Shown: positions 9,150 through 18,819 of the stretch, piece after piece
How the letters are laid out: every line of letters starts with the position of its first letter
Numbering within the stretch: position 1 is the first letter of the stretch
Assembly (NCBI RefSeq): GCF_000187465.1
Contig: NZ_GL732439.1
Span: forward strand, 397,341-461,340
From: Streptococcus infantis ATCC 700779
GTDB lineage: Bacteria > Bacillota > Bacilli > Lactobacillales > Streptococcaceae
Direction: 5' to 3'
Length of the DNA stretch: 64,000 bases
Program-made: the position numbers and the translations under genes
The notes under the pieces: generated by a model
Seen by the model: only the letters and a program-made list of their open reading frames with translations
Databases searched by the model: none
Told to the model about the DNA's origin: nothing

Positions 9150-9344
9150 ATGAAAAATAATATCAAACAGTTAAGAAAATCTGAGGGACTACGTCAGGAA
9201 GATATGGCAAAAATATTAGGCGTTAGTCGACAAACCATTATTGCTATCGAGAATGACAAGTACAATCCTACACTTGAACTAGCAATGAAAATTGCAAGGC
9301 TGCTACGACTACATGTTGAAGAAATTTTCATTTTAGAAGATTAA
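9150..9344 (+). CDS. XRE-family transcriptional regulator, 64 residues
   Basis: Nearly the whole protein is one helix-turn-helix of the Cro/C1 type: LRKSEGLRQEDMAKILGVSR then QTIIAIENDKYNPTLELAMK, ending in VEEIFILED. This is the common YgzD-like compact family. There is no own ribosome site in the six-base gap, which implies translational coupling to the membrane protein gene. It probably represses its own operon; the repeated CTTGACATT upstream of the pair is a possible operator. Confidence 0.9.
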   Translation: MKNNIKQLRKSEGLRQEDMAKILGVSRQTIIAIENDKYNPTLELAMKIARLLRLHVEEIFILED

Positions 9345-9389
9345 AGATATCAGATAGCATTTATTCTAATCATCTGATTCGTAATGATG

Positions 9390-9423
9390 GAGAGTTTTCC
9401 GGTTCATGGAAACTCTCTTTTTA
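9390..9423 (+). terminator. Terminator after the XRE gene
   Basis: GAGAGTTTTCC pairs with GGAAACTCTC (one bulge) before a run of T. Confidence 0.85.
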
Positions 9424-9497
9424 AAGCTCTTAAAGAGTCTACTCAATTTTACCCTTGTCCATCTATATATCTATCTATCGTAAAACTGGTATAAAAA

Positions 9498-9526
9498 TTG
9501 CAAATCGAATCTTAAAATAGTATACT
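9498..9526 (+). promoter_or_regulatory. Promoter of the amylase-family gene
   Basis: TTGCAA (9498-9503), 17-base spacer, TATACT (9521-9526). Confidence 0.8.
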
Positions 9527-9539
9527 AGTTCTGTTAATT

Positions 9540-9554
9540 ATGAAAACGTTTGCG
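9540..9554 (+). promoter_or_regulatory. CcpA site (cre) in the amylase leader
   Basis: ATGAAAACGTTTGCG fits the cre consensus WTGNAANCGNWNNCW in 14 of 15 positions. It sits just downstream of the predicted transcription start, the position used for roadblock repression by CcpA in glucose. Confidence 0.7.
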
Positions 9555-9589
9555 TTTTTGTTGATGATAGATTATTTAGGAGACAAATG

Positions 9590-11338
9590 ATGGAATTAAC
9601 AGCTATTTATCATAGACCAGAATCAGAGTATGCATATCTTTACAAGGAAGATCAGCTACATATCCGAATTAGAACCAAGATAAATGATGTCCAGAAGGTT
9701 ATCTTACACTATGGAGATCCCTTTATTTTCATTGAGGATAAGTATGAAGCTAAGAAAGAAATGACCAAAGTAACCTCAGATGCTTTATTTGATTATTGGC
9801 AGGTTACAGTCTCGGTTGATTTTGCACGGATTCAGTATCTCTTTGAGCTCCTTGATGAGGAAGGTCAGGGTGTTTTTTACGGTGATAAGGGTTGCGTAGA
9901 ACATACTCAAGAAAACTTGGATGCTGATGGAAACGGCTTTAAGCTTCCTTATATTCACGAAATCGACGGATGTCAGGTTCCTAGCTGGGTTTCAAATACC
10001 GTTTGGTATCAGATTTTCCCAGAACGCTTTTCCAATGGAAACCCTAATTTGACTCCAGATGGAGCTCGAGAGTGGGATGCTGCCATTGCACCTAATATTG
10101 ATGATTTTTTTGGTGGAGATTTACAAGGGATTATTGACCACTTAGACTATCTTAAAGATTTGGGAATCACAGGACTTTACCTATGCCCGATTTTTGAAGC
10201 AACGACCAATCACAAGTACGATACGACGGATTATTTTGAAATTGACCATCACTTTGGGGATAAGGAAGTTTTTGCTAATCTAGTCGAGGAAGCTCACAAA
10301 CGTGGCATCAAGATTATGCTAGATGCTGTTTTCAATCATATCGGCTACCAGTCTGCCCAATGGCAGGATGTTCTAAAGAACGGAGAAAAGTCACCATATA
10401 AAGATTGGTTCCATATCCAAGAATTTCCAGTTACTGAGGATAAACTTCAGAATCCAAGACAACTCCCTTATCATACCTTTGCCTTTGCTAGCTATATGCC
10501 TAAGTTGAATACAGCTAATCCGGAGGTTAGGGACTATCTTTTAAGTGTTGCGACCTACTGGATTGAGAATTTTGATATCGATGCTTGGCGCTTGGACGTT
10601 GCCAATGAAATTGACCATCAGTTCTGGAAAGATTTTAGAAAGGCAGTTCTAGCTAAAAAGTCTGATTTGTATATTTTAGGTGAAATCTGGCATACGTCTC
10701 AGCCTTGGCTACAAGGGGATGAGTTCCATGCTGTCATGAACTATCCACTCTCTGAAAGTATCAAGGATTATTTCTTGCGTCAGCGTAAAAAGACGGAGCA
10801 ATTTATTTCAGAAATCAATAGCCAGTCTATGTACTACAAGCAACAAATCTCAGAGGTGATGTTTAACCTTTTAGATTCTCATGATACAGAGCGTATCCTT
10901 GCAACTGCAAAAGGAAATATCCAGCATGTCAAGGCTGCCCTAACTTTCCTCTATCTTCAAAAAGGGACCCCTTGTATCTATTACGGAACAGAACTAGCAC
11001 TAATTGGTGGACCAGACCCTGACTGCCGTCGTGTCATGCCTTGGGACCGTGTTTTTGAAGACAATGACATGCTGATTTTCATGAAGAAATTAATCAAGGT
11101 CCGTAAGGAAGTGGCAAGTATTATTCAGCATGGAAATTATCGCTTGGAAGAAGTGGAAGCAGATGTTCTTGCCTTGAAATGGAGCCATGAAGGGAAAACA
11201 GTTCAAGCCATCTTTAACCAGTCTTCTGAGAATTTTGTTTTAGAAAGAGACTCTGTTGATTTAGCTAGTCATTGCCAGTTTGAAGATGGGCAGCAACTCA
11301 TCTTACCAGATGGATTTGTCATTACTGTTTCGAAATAA
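9590..11338 (+). CDS. GH13 alpha-amylase family protein, neopullulanase/cyclomaltodextrinase type
   Basis: A 582-residue cytoplasmic glycosidase with no signal peptide. An N-terminal beta-sandwich (about residues 1-120, starting MELTAIYHRP) precedes the GH13 barrel. Catalytic motifs are WRLDVANE (nucleophile Asp about 336), GEIWH (acid Glu about 365) and LDSHDTERIL (third Asp about 432). The N domain plus the GGDLQGIIDHLDYL motif marks the neopullulanase/maltogenic amylase subfamily, which opens cyclodextrins, pullulan or maltooligosaccharides. ATGATG offers two starts; AGGAG at 9578-9582 spaces better for 9590. Neighbouring bgaA suggests shared carbon catabolite control. Exact substrate is not decidable. 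Confidence 0.93.
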   Translation: MELTAIYHRPESEYAYLYKEDQLHIRIRTKINDVQKVILHYGDPFIFIEDKYEAKKEMTKVTSDALFDYWQVTVSVDFARIQYLFELLDEEGQGVFYGDKGCVEHTQENLDADGNGFKLPYIHEIDGCQVPSWVSNTVWYQIFPERFSNGNPNLTPDGAREWDAAIAPNIDDFFGGDLQGIIDHLDYLKDLGITGLYLCPIFEATTNHKYDTTDYFEIDHHFGDKEVFANLVEEAHKRGIKIMLDAVFNHIGYQSAQWQDVLKNGEKSPYKDWFHIQEFPVTEDKLQNPRQLPYHTFAFASYMPKLNTANPEVRDYLLSVATYWIENFDIDAWRLDVANEIDHQFWKDFRKAVLAKKSDLYILGEIWHTSQPWLQGDEFHAVMNYPLSESIKDYFLRQRKKTEQFISEINSQSMYYKQQISEVMFNLLDSHDTERILATAKGNIQHVKAALTFLYLQKGTPCIYYGTELALIGGPDPDCRRVMPWDRVFEDNDMLIFMKKLIKVRKEVASIIQHGNYRLEEVEADVLALKWSHEGKTVQAIFNQSSENFVLERDSVDLASHCQFEDGQQLILPDGFVITVSK

Positions 11339-11411
11339 AGCAATCAACTGCAACAAGTATCTAGTTACAAAAAATGAAGGGATTATGTGACTTTAGATAC
11401 ATAAAAAAACA

Positions 11412-11442
11412 AGAAGCTGTCCTACTAGAGGACAGCTTTTTG
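11412..11442 (+). terminator. Terminator after the amylase gene
   Basis: AAGCTGTCC pairs with GGACAGCTT across a seven-base loop, then T residues. Confidence 0.9.
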
Positions 11443-11533
11443 GTAAATTTCACTAAATGTACATTCAGATTTTTATAGTTTTCTACAAAATATAGAAAAA
11501 ACAATCAAAAGTATGATTTTTACAGTCATAGTA

Positions 11534-11562
11534 TTGAAGTTTCCTATATTATTTTATAAAAT
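11534..11562 (+). promoter_or_regulatory. Promoter of bgaA
   Basis: TTGAAG (11534-11539), 17-base spacer, TAAAAT (11557-11562), about 70 bases before the ATG. Confidence 0.55.
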
Positions 11563-11584
11563 AGAAGTAATAATTACAAAAAAA

Positions 11585-11599
11585 GTACAGCGCTTTCAA
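11585..11599 (-). promoter_or_regulatory. cre-like site 1 upstream of bgaA
   Basis: Read on the minus strand, TTGAAAGCGCTGTAC keeps the TGAAAGCG core of a CcpA site and misses the last conserved C and W. Confidence 0.55.
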
Positions 11600-11604
11600 T
11601 AAAA

Positions 11605-11619
11605 ATGGAAGCGGTTACT
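11605..11619 (+). promoter_or_regulatory. cre site 2 upstream of bgaA, full consensus match
   Basis: ATGGAAGCGGTTACT matches WTGNAANCGNWNNCW at every position. It lies between the predicted start site and the ribosome site AAGGAGAA, so CcpA bound here would block elongation or initiation of bgaA. Confidence 0.8.
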
Positions 11620-11635
11620 TAACAAGGAGAACCCT

Positions 11636-14600
11636 ATGGGAAAAGATTATTGGAATCGCAAAAGTATCTATAGCATCCGTAAATTTACGGTAGGAACGTG
11701 CTCGGTACTTATCGGGACTTGCTCTGTTTTATTTGGAGCAAATCTAGCTAGTGCAAGTACTGTATCTGCGGATGAAACTCCAGTCGCTGTTGCTACTGAA
11801 AAAGTGGAGAAAGAAACTCCTAAAGAGGAGGCTGTAGATTCAAAAGCTTCTGAACAACCTGTAACAAAAGAAACTGTTAACAGTGAAGCAGTAGAAACTA
11901 ATCATGAAGTAGAGAAAAAAGTGGAAGCCCCAACTACTGAGACAACTCCTGAGAAAAAAGAAACCTCTGATGTAGAAAAGCAAGCTCCAGCTGTGACTCA
12001 GGATCAATCTGCTCAAACAGAAAAACCAGAGCTCAAACCTGCAACTAATGATGAGGTAAAACAGTTGATTGAGGATAGAAAAGTAGAATTCAACCAAAAC
12101 TGGCATTTCAAGCTCAATGCCAATGCTAAAGATGCAGTCAAGCCAGATGCCGATGTTTCTAGTTGGAAGAAATTAGACCTTCCTCATGACTGGAGTATCT
12201 ACAATGACTTTGACCATGACTCACCTGCCCAAAACGAAGGTGGGCAACTCAATGGTGGTGATGCTTGGTATCGTAAGACCTTTAAACTTGATGAAGAAGA
12301 CCTCAATAAGAATGTACGCATCACGTTTGATGGTGTTTACATGGATTCTCAGGTTTATGTAAATGGTCAGCTAGTTGGTCACTATCCAAATGGTTACAAC
12401 CAATTCTCATATGACATCACTGACTATCTCCATAAAGACGGTCGCGAAAATGTCGTAGCAGTGCATGCCATCAACAAACAACCAAGTAGCCGTTGGTACT
12501 CAGGAAGCGGGATTTACCGTGATGTTACCCTTCAAGTCACAGATAAGGTCCATACTGAGAAAAATGGAACAACTATCTTAACTCCAGACCTTGAAAAACA
12601 ACAAAATGGTAAGGTAGATACTCATGTAACAAGTAAGATCGTCAATACTGATGATAAAGATCATGAAATTCTTGCTGAGTATCAAATCATTGAACGTAAT
12701 GGTCAAGCTGTAACGGACCTAGTTCGTACAGCTAGTCAAGTCTTGAAAGCTCATCAATCAACAAGCTTGAATGCTATTTTACAAGTTGATAAACCAAAAC
12801 TTTGGACAGTTAATAGCGACAAGCCTGCCCTTTACGAATTGGTTACACGTGTTTATCGTGACGGTCAATTGGTAGATGCTAAGAAAGACTTGTTTGGTTA
12901 CCGTTATTACAACTGGACTCCAAACGAAGGTTTCTCTTTGAATGGTGAACGCATTAAATTCCATGGAGTTTCTCTTCACCATGACCATGGAGCTCTAGGA
13001 GCTGAAGAAAACTATAAAGCAGAATACCGCCGTCTTAAACAGATGAAGGATATGGGTGTGAACTCTATTCGTACAACCCACAACCCAGCTAGTGAGCAAA
13101 CTTTGCAGATTGCTGCTGAGCTTGGTTTGTTGGTCCAAGAAGAAGCCTTCGATACTTGGTATGGTGGTAAGAAACAGTATGACTACGGACGCTTCTTTGA
13201 TAAAGATGCCACTCACCCAGAAGCTAAAAAAGGAGAAAAATGGTCTGATTTTGACTTGCGTACCATGGTCGAAAGAGGCAAAAACAACCCTGCTATTGTC
13301 ATGTGGTCTATCGGTAATGAAATTGGTGAAGCAGATGGGAAACCTCGTTCTCTAGCAACGGTTAAACGCTTGGTTCAAGTTATCAAGGCTGTTGATAAGA
13401 CACGCTATGTCACTATGGGAGCAGATAAGTTCCGTTTTGGTGATGGTAGTGGTGATCATGAAAAGATTGCGAATGAACTTGATGCTGTTGGATTTAACTA
13501 CTCAGAAGATAACTACAAGAAACTTCGTGCGAAACATCCAAATTGGTTGATTTACGGATCTGAAACTTCCTCAGCTACTCGTACACGTGGAAGTTATTTC
13601 CGTCCAGAACGTGAATTGGTCCACAGCAATCAGGCTTACCGTAATTACGAGCAATCAGACTACGGTAATGACCGTGTTGGTTGGGGTAAAACAGCAACAG
13701 CATCTTGGACTTTTGACCGTGATAATGCGGGTTATGCAGGTCAGTTCATCTGGACAGGTACGGACTATATCGGTGAACCGACTCCATGGCACAACCAAAA
13801 CCAAACTCCAGTTAAGAGTTCTTACTTTGGTATCGTAGATACAGCTGGTATTCCAAAGAATGATTACTACTTGTACCAAAGCCAATGGGTTTCTGCTGAG
13901 AAGAAACCAATGGTTCACTTGCTTCCTCACTGGAACTGGGAAAATCCTACCCTAAAAGAGAATGTAGCGGATGCAGATGGTAATATTCCAGTCCGTGCCT
14001 ATTCTAATGCGGCAAGTGTAGAACTATTCTTGAATGGTAATACTCTAGGCAAGAAGACATTTACTAAAAAACAAACAAGTGATGGACGTACTTACCAAGA
14101 AGGTGCTAAACCGAATGAACTTTACCTTGAATGGAAGGTTGCTTTTGAAGCTGGTACTTTAGAAGCAGTAGCTCGTGATGAAGCAGGTAATATCATTGCT
14201 CGTGATAAGATTGTGACTGCTGGAGAACCTGCAGGAGTTCGTTTGGTCAAAGAAGAACATGCTATCGCAGCTGATGGGAAAGACCTCACTTATATCTATT
14301 ACGAAATTGTTGACAGTAAAGGTAACGTAGTTCCTACAGCCAATAATCTTGTTCGCTTCCAGTTGCATGGACAAGGTCAGATTGTCGGTGTGGATAACGG
14401 GGAACAAGCCAGCCGTGAACGTTACAAAGAACAAGCAGATGGTTCATGGATTCGCAAAGCCTTTAATGGTAAGGGTGTTGTGATTGTCAAATCAACTGAG
14501 CAAGCAGGGAAATTCACCTTGACTGCTCACTCTGATTTCTTGAAATCTGGTCAAACAACTATCTTCACAGGTAAGAAAGACCAAGAGGAAAAAACTGTTT

Positions 14601-17600
14601 TAGGTACAGAGGTTCCTAAAGTTCGTACAGTAATCGGTCAAGCAGCGAAAATGCCTTCAAAAGTAGGATTTATCTACAGTGATGGCAGTCGTGTAAAACT
14701 TCCAGTAGAATGGTCCGCAGTTGATGTCAACAAACCTGGTATTTTTACTGTTAAAGGTGTGGCTGACGGAAGAGATGTGGAAGCGCGTGTTGAAGTCTTG
14801 GCACTCGAAGCAGAATTACCTGTAGTTAAGAGAATTGCACCAACTACAGATCTGAGTACGGTTGATCCATCTGTTAGCTATGTATTGTCAGATGGTACTC
14901 TAGGAAGCTATGACGTTGATAGGTGGGAAGTTGCAGCTGAAGATCAAGCTAAATTAACTATCCCAGGCTCTCGTATCCAAGCTAAAGGAATTTCAGGTGA
15001 TGATGAAATCGCTGCTACATTCGTAGTTGCCGAAGGTCAAGCGGCTTCACCAGTAGTACCGACTGTAACTGTTGCAGACCAGCCTGTAGAAGGGCTCTCA
15101 ACTGATCAACCAGTTCTATATCATAAACTTGCTTATGGAGCTGCTTTACCTGAAGTTAAAGCTTTAGCTGAAAATGCGCAAGTTACTGTTATTCAAGCTA
15201 ACGAAGCAAATGGTATGCGTGCTAGTATTTATGTTCAACCAAATGATGGTGGAGCACTTCAGACTTATGCTATCCAATTCTTACAAGAAGCTCCTCAGAT
15301 TGAACGTTTAAGCCTAGAAGTTGAAAATGCAGACGCACTGAAAGAAGACCAAACAGTTGGTATCAAAGTCTTGGCTCATTATCAAGATGGAACTCAGGCC
15401 GTATTAAAAGCTGACAAGGTAACCTTCTCAACATCAGGTGAAGGAGACGTAGCTGTTCGTAAAGGTATGCTTGAATTGCATAAACCTGGTCAAGTAACTT
15501 TGAAAGCTCAATTTGAAGGAGCAGAAGGTCAGATTGACTTGAACATTCAGGCAAATACTGAAAATAAAGTTGTCCAGGCTATTCGTCCAGTAAGTGTCGT
15601 GACAGGTTTGAACCAAGAACCAAGTCTACCTGATACAGTAACGGTAGAGTACGATAAAGGATTTCCAAAAGTTCACAAGGTAACTTGGCAAGCAGTTGCT
15701 AAGAAAGACCTTGCTAAATACCATAGCTTTGATGTTCTAGGTAAAGTGGAAGGAATTGAAAACGAAGCTCATGCTAGAGTTTCTGTAGAAGGTATCATTG
15801 CAGTCGAAGAAGTGACTACAACAACTCCAGTTTCAGAAGCTCCTCAATTACCAGAAAGTGTTCGTACTTACCACTCAAACGGCCAAGTATCTTCAGCTAA
15901 AGTGACTTGGGATGCTATTGATCCAAGCCAATATGCAACTGAAGGTAGCTTTACAGTGACAGGGCATGTGGAAGGGACTCAGTTACCAACGAAACTACAT
16001 GTGCGTGTTTCTGCTCAGACAGAAACTGGTGCAAACATTTCTGACCAGTGGACAGGTTCAGAGTTGCCACTTGCCTTTGCATCAGACTCAAATCCAAGTG
16101 ACTCAGTAGCCAATGTCAATGACAAACTAATCTCATTTAATGATCAACCGGCAAACCGCTGGACAAACTGGAAACGTACAAGTGAAGCATCAGTAGGAAT
16201 CCTCTTTGGTGATTCTGGTATCCTGTCTAAACGTTCGGTTGACAATCTCAATGTTGCCTTCCACGAAGACCACGGTGTTGGTGCACCTAAGTCTTATGTC
16301 ATCGAATACTATGTAGGAAAAGATGTTCCAACAGTTCCTAAAAACCCAAGCTTTGTAGCTAGTGAAGACCACGTCTTTAACGATGACAATAACTGGAAAC
16401 AAGTGACAAATCTTAAAGCTCCAGATCAAGTGAGAGCTGGAGAAATGACTCACTTTAGCTTTGATAAAGTCAATACCTATGCGGTTCGTATCCGTATGGT
16501 TAGACCAGATGGTAAATTGGGTACTTCCATTACAGAAATTCAAATCTTCTCTAAACAAGTAGCTCCAGCTAAGAAAGCTCAAGCTCAAATCCAAGTAGAT
16601 GGAAAAGATTTGCCAAACTTTAACCCTGGCTTGACTGACTATTATCTAGAAGCTAAAGAAGACCAAGCACCAACTGTAACAGCAAGTGTATCAGATAATG
16701 GTATTGCTACAGTGATTCCAAGCGTTCGTGAAGGGGATCCAGTTCGTGTTGTCGTTAAGGCTGAAAACGGAGATATTCTAGGTGAATACCGTCTCCACTT
16801 TACAAATGATAAAGACTTGCTAGCAAGTAAACCTGTTGTTGCTGTGAAATCATCACGCTTGGTTGCTAAGGGGCATACTCTTGAGTTACCTGCGAAAGTC
16901 GCTGTTTACTTCACAGGTAAAGATGGCTATGAAGTCAAAGACTTGGCAGTTGAATGGGATGAAGTTCCAGCTGAAAATCTAGCGAATGCAGGTGAATTTA
17001 CAGTTCGTGGTCGCGTTTTAGGTACTGATTTAACTGCTGAAGTAGCAGTACGTGTGACTGATAAACTCGGTGAAAACCTATCAGATAACCCTGATTTTGA
17101 TGATGATAGCAACCGCTCATTTGCTTCTGCAACCAATGATATTGATCCAAATTCTCATGACCGTGTGGACTATGTTAACGATGGTTCTGATGATGAAACC
17201 CGTCGTTGGACCAACTGGTCTCCAACTCCATCTGATAATCCCGAAGTTTCAGTAGGAGTTATCTTTAGAGAAGCTGGCAAGATTGTTGAACGTACAGTCG
17301 CTGAAGGAAGCATTCGATTCTTCTCAGATGGTGGTACAGATGCACCTTCTAAACTAGTCTTAGAGCGCTATGTGGGACCAGAATTTGACTCACCAGAATA
17401 CTACTCTAACTACCAACCATACGATCCAGAACATCCATTCAACACTCCTTCTAACTGGGAGAAAGTTGAATACCGTGCGGACCAAGAGATTCAAGCAGGT
17501 ACTGATATCCATGTAACCTTTGCCCCAGTTAAAGCTAAGGCTATGAGATGGCGCATGGATAGAAAAGCAGATACTAAGGGTGTAGCTATTACAGAAATGG

Positions 17601-18559
17601 CCTTCATTGCTCCAAGTGAGGAACCTAAGGATAGTACAGCTGCAAAACTTCTTGTGGATGGTAAAGAGATTGCTGACTTCTCTGAAAATCGTGTGGATTA
17701 CCAAGTAACCTACAGTGGAAATCGTCCTCAAGTAACAGTTGAAGCTGGCGAAAACGTAGCAGCAACTATTGTTGATAGTGGTGATGATAAACTTCCAGTC
17801 TTGATTCATCTTGTTTCAGAAAGTGGTAAACATATTAAGGAATACCGCATTCAATTGACTAAGGCAGATGCTGAAAGCGCTAAGACAGAACCAGCTGTAC
17901 ACGAAGTTCCAGAGTTCACAGGTGGTGTGAATGGAGAAGAACCAGCTATACATGAAGTTCCAGAGTTCACAGGCGGTGTGAATGGAGAAGAGGCAGCAGT
18001 TCACGAAATTCCAGAATACACAGGAGGCGTGAATGGAGTTGAAGCAGCAGTTCACGAAGTACCAGAACATACTTTAGGAGCGAATGTAGTCGAACCAGCA
18101 GTTCACGAAGTTCCAGAATACACTGGTGGTGTGAATGCAGTCGAGGCAGCGGTGAACGAAGTTCCAGAATACAAAGGTGGAGTCAATGCAGTCTTTGCAG
18201 CGGTGAACGAAGTTCCAGAATATACTGGTGGGGTGAACGCAGCCGAAGCAGCGGTTAATGATGTGCCAGAGTACAAAGGTGGTGCCAATGCAGTCTTTGC
18301 AGCGGTGAACGAAGTTCCAGAATATACTGGTGGGGTGAACGCAGCCGAAGCAGCGATTAATGAAGTACCGGAGTACAAAGATGAGCAGTCGATTGTAGCC
18401 CTTGCTATGTCACAAGATAAGACTTATCAGGCACCTGCAAGTCGTCAACACATTCTCCCTGAAACAGGTACTAAGGAAAATGCAACCCTTGCAACAGCAG
18501 GTGTTGTGGGAGCGCTTCTTGGACTCTTTGCAATGGGAAAGAAGAAAGACGAAGAATAA
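11636..18559 (+). CDS. bgaA: Surface-anchored beta-galactosidase BgaA
   Basis: A 2,307-residue cell-wall enzyme that removes terminal beta-1,4 galactose from host glycans and can act as adhesin. Order: YSIRK-type signal peptide (YSIRKFTVGTCSVLIGTCSV); a Glu/Lys/Thr/Pro-rich spacer to about 140; GH2 sugar-binding, Ig-like and barrel domains, with acid/base E562 in WSIGNEIGE and nucleophile E643 in YGSETSS; a DUF4982-like region; several bacterial Ig-like modules; two related galactose-binding modules (CBM71-like) starting near residues 1466 and 1812; a 17-residue repeat tract; LPETG at 2274-2278, a hydrophobic helix and a KKKDEE tail. Pneumococcal BgaA is about 2,230 residues; the C-terminal repeats may explain the extra length. 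Two cre sites precede it. Confidence 0.97.
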   Translation: MGKDYWNRKSIYSIRKFTVGTCSVLIGTCSVLFGANLASASTVSADETPVAVATEKVEKETPKEEAVDSKASEQPVTKETVNSEAVETNHEVEKKVEAPTTETTPEKKETSDVEKQAPAVTQDQSAQTEKPELKPATNDEVKQLIEDRKVEFNQNWHFKLNANAKDAVKPDADVSSWKKLDLPHDWSIYNDFDHDSPAQNEGGQLNGGDAWYRKTFKLDEEDLNKNVRITFDGVYMDSQVYVNGQLVGHYPNGYNQFSYDITDYLHKDGRENVVAVHAINKQPSSRWYSGSGIYRDVTLQVTDKVHTEKNGTTILTPDLEKQQNGKVDTHVTSKIVNTDDKDHEILAEYQIIERNGQAVTDLVRTASQVLKAHQSTSLNAILQVDKPKLWTVNSDKPALYELVTRVYRDGQLVDAKKDLFGYRYYNWTPNEGFSLNGERIKFHGVSLHHDHGALGAEENYKAEYRRLKQMKDMGVNSIRTTHNPASEQTLQIAAELGLLVQEEAFDTWYGGKKQYDYGRFFDKDATHPEAKKGEKWSDFDLRTMVERGKNNPAIVMWSIGNEIGEADGKPRSLATVKRLVQVIKAVDKTRYVTMGADKFRFGDGSGDHEKIANELDAVGFNYSEDNYKKLRAKHPNWLIYGSETSSATRTRGSYFRPERELVHSNQAYRNYEQSDYGNDRVGWGKTATASWTFDRDNAGYAGQFIWTGTDYIGEPTPWHNQNQTPVKSSYFGIVDTAGIPKNDYYLYQSQWVSAEKKPMVHLLPHWNWENPTLKENVADADGNIPVRAYSNAASVELFLNGNTLGKKTFTKKQTSDGRTYQEGAKPNELYLEWKVAFEAGTLEAVARDEAGNIIARDKIVTAGEPAGVRLVKEEHAIAADGKDLTYIYYEIVDSKGNVVPTANNLVRFQLHGQGQIVGVDNGEQASRERYKEQADGSWIRKAFNGKGVVIVKSTEQAGKFTLTAHSDFLKSGQTTIFTGKKDQEEKTVLGTEVPKVRTVIGQAAKMPSKVGFIYSDGSRVKLPVEWSAVDVNKPGIFTVKGVADGRDVEARVEVLALEAELPVVKRIAPTTDLSTVDPSVSYVLSDGTLGSYDVDRWEVAAEDQAKLTIPGSRIQAKGISGDDEIAATFVVAEGQAASPVVPTVTVADQPVEGLSTDQPVLYHKLAYGAALPEVKALAENAQVTVIQANEANGMRASIYVQPNDGGALQTYAIQFLQEAPQIERLSLEVENADALKEDQTVGIKVLAHYQDGTQAVLKADKVTFSTSGEGDVAVRKGMLELHKPGQVTLKAQFEGAEGQIDLNIQANTENKVVQAIRPVSVVTGLNQEPSLPDTVTVEYDKGFPKVHKVTWQAVAKKDLAKYHSFDVLGKVEGIENEAHARVSVEGIIAVEEVTTTTPVSEAPQLPESVRTYHSNGQVSSAKVTWDAIDPSQYATEGSFTVTGHVEGTQLPTKLHVRVSAQTETGANISDQWTGSELPLAFASDSNPSDSVANVNDKLISFNDQPANRWTNWKRTSEASVGILFGDSGILSKRSVDNLNVAFHEDHGVGAPKSYVIEYYVGKDVPTVPKNPSFVASEDHVFNDDNNWKQVTNLKAPDQVRAGEMTHFSFDKVNTYAVRIRMVRPDGKLGTSITEIQIFSKQVAPAKKAQAQIQVDGKDLPNFNPGLTDYYLEAKEDQAPTVTASVSDNGIATVIPSVREGDPVRVVVKAENGDILGEYRLHFTNDKDLLASKPVVAVKSSRLVAKGHTLELPAKVAVYFTGKDGYEVKDLAVEWDEVPAENLANAGEFTVRGRVLGTDLTAEVAVRVTDKLGENLSDNPDFDDDSNRSFASATNDIDPNSHDRVDYVNDGSDDETRRWTNWSPTPSDNPEVSVGVIFREAGKIVERTVAEGSIRFFSDGGTDAPSKLVLERYVGPEFDSPEYYSNYQPYDPEHPFNTPSNWEKVEYRADQEIQAGTDIHVTFAPVKAKAMRWRMDRKADTKGVAITEMAFIAPSEEPKDSTAAKLLVDGKEIADFSENRVDYQVTYSGNRPQVTVEAGENVAATIVDSGDDKLPVLIHLVSESGKHIKEYRIQLTKADAESAKTEPAVHEVPEFTGGVNGEEPAIHEVPEFTGGVNGEEAAVHEIPEYTGGVNGVEAAVHEVPEHTLGANVVEPAVHEVPEYTGGVNAVEAAVNEVPEYKGGVNAVFAAVNEVPEYTGGVNAAEAAVNDVPEYKGGANAVFAAVNEVPEYTGGVNAAEAAINEVPEYKDEQSIVALAMSQDKTYQAPASRQHILPETGTKENATLATAGVVGALLGLFAMGKKKDEE
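17888..18385 (+). repeat. Tandem 51-bp coding repeats (17 residues each) in bgaA
   Basis: Ten units with consensus ExAVxEVPEYxGGVNxx run directly before the sorting signal; the tenth is truncated after PEYK. Units 7-10 form an alternating pair pattern (YT-GGVNAA, then YK-GGxNAV), so DNA beginning GTCTTTGCAGCGGTGAACGA at 18191 recurs almost unchanged at 18293, exactly 102 bases on. Period and frame are preserved throughout, consistent with slippage or recombination changing only stalk length. Confidence 0.95.
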
Positions 18560-18618
18560 AATAATCTGACAGTATTTAGATTATAGAGATTGGACAAGAA
18601 AACAATCTCAACTATAAA

Positions 18619-18670
18619 AAGTGGACAAACTAGTTTCAAGAAACAGAACTAGATCTTGTCCGCTTTTTTA
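18619..18670 (+). terminator. Terminator after bgaA
   Basis: An imperfect stem (GTGGACAA...CTAGTT with AACTAG...TTGTCCGC) followed by TTTTTTT. Confidence 0.8.
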
Positions 18671-18749
18671 TGTTTCTTGGTAACAAAAAATCCTTAACAA
18701 AGATGCTAAACTTGATAATTGAGTTTCCAAATAACAAAAAACAAATAAG

Positions 18750-18772
18750 AAAGCCCTTTGTGGCTTTTTTAT
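18750..18772 (+). terminator. Short terminator upstream of murD
   Basis: AAAGCC pairs with GGCTTT around CTTTGT, followed by T residues. Confidence 0.7.
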
Positions 18773-18819
18773 TTTCATAAAAATGGTAAAATAGTAAGAG
18801 TAGAAATGGAGTTCTAGAT

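Noticed and set aside
18103..18378. Long antisense frame across the bgaA repeats
   Set aside because: Produced by the 51-bp repeat period, which repeats one stop-free reading on the minus strand; there is no ribosome site and the sense frame is certain.
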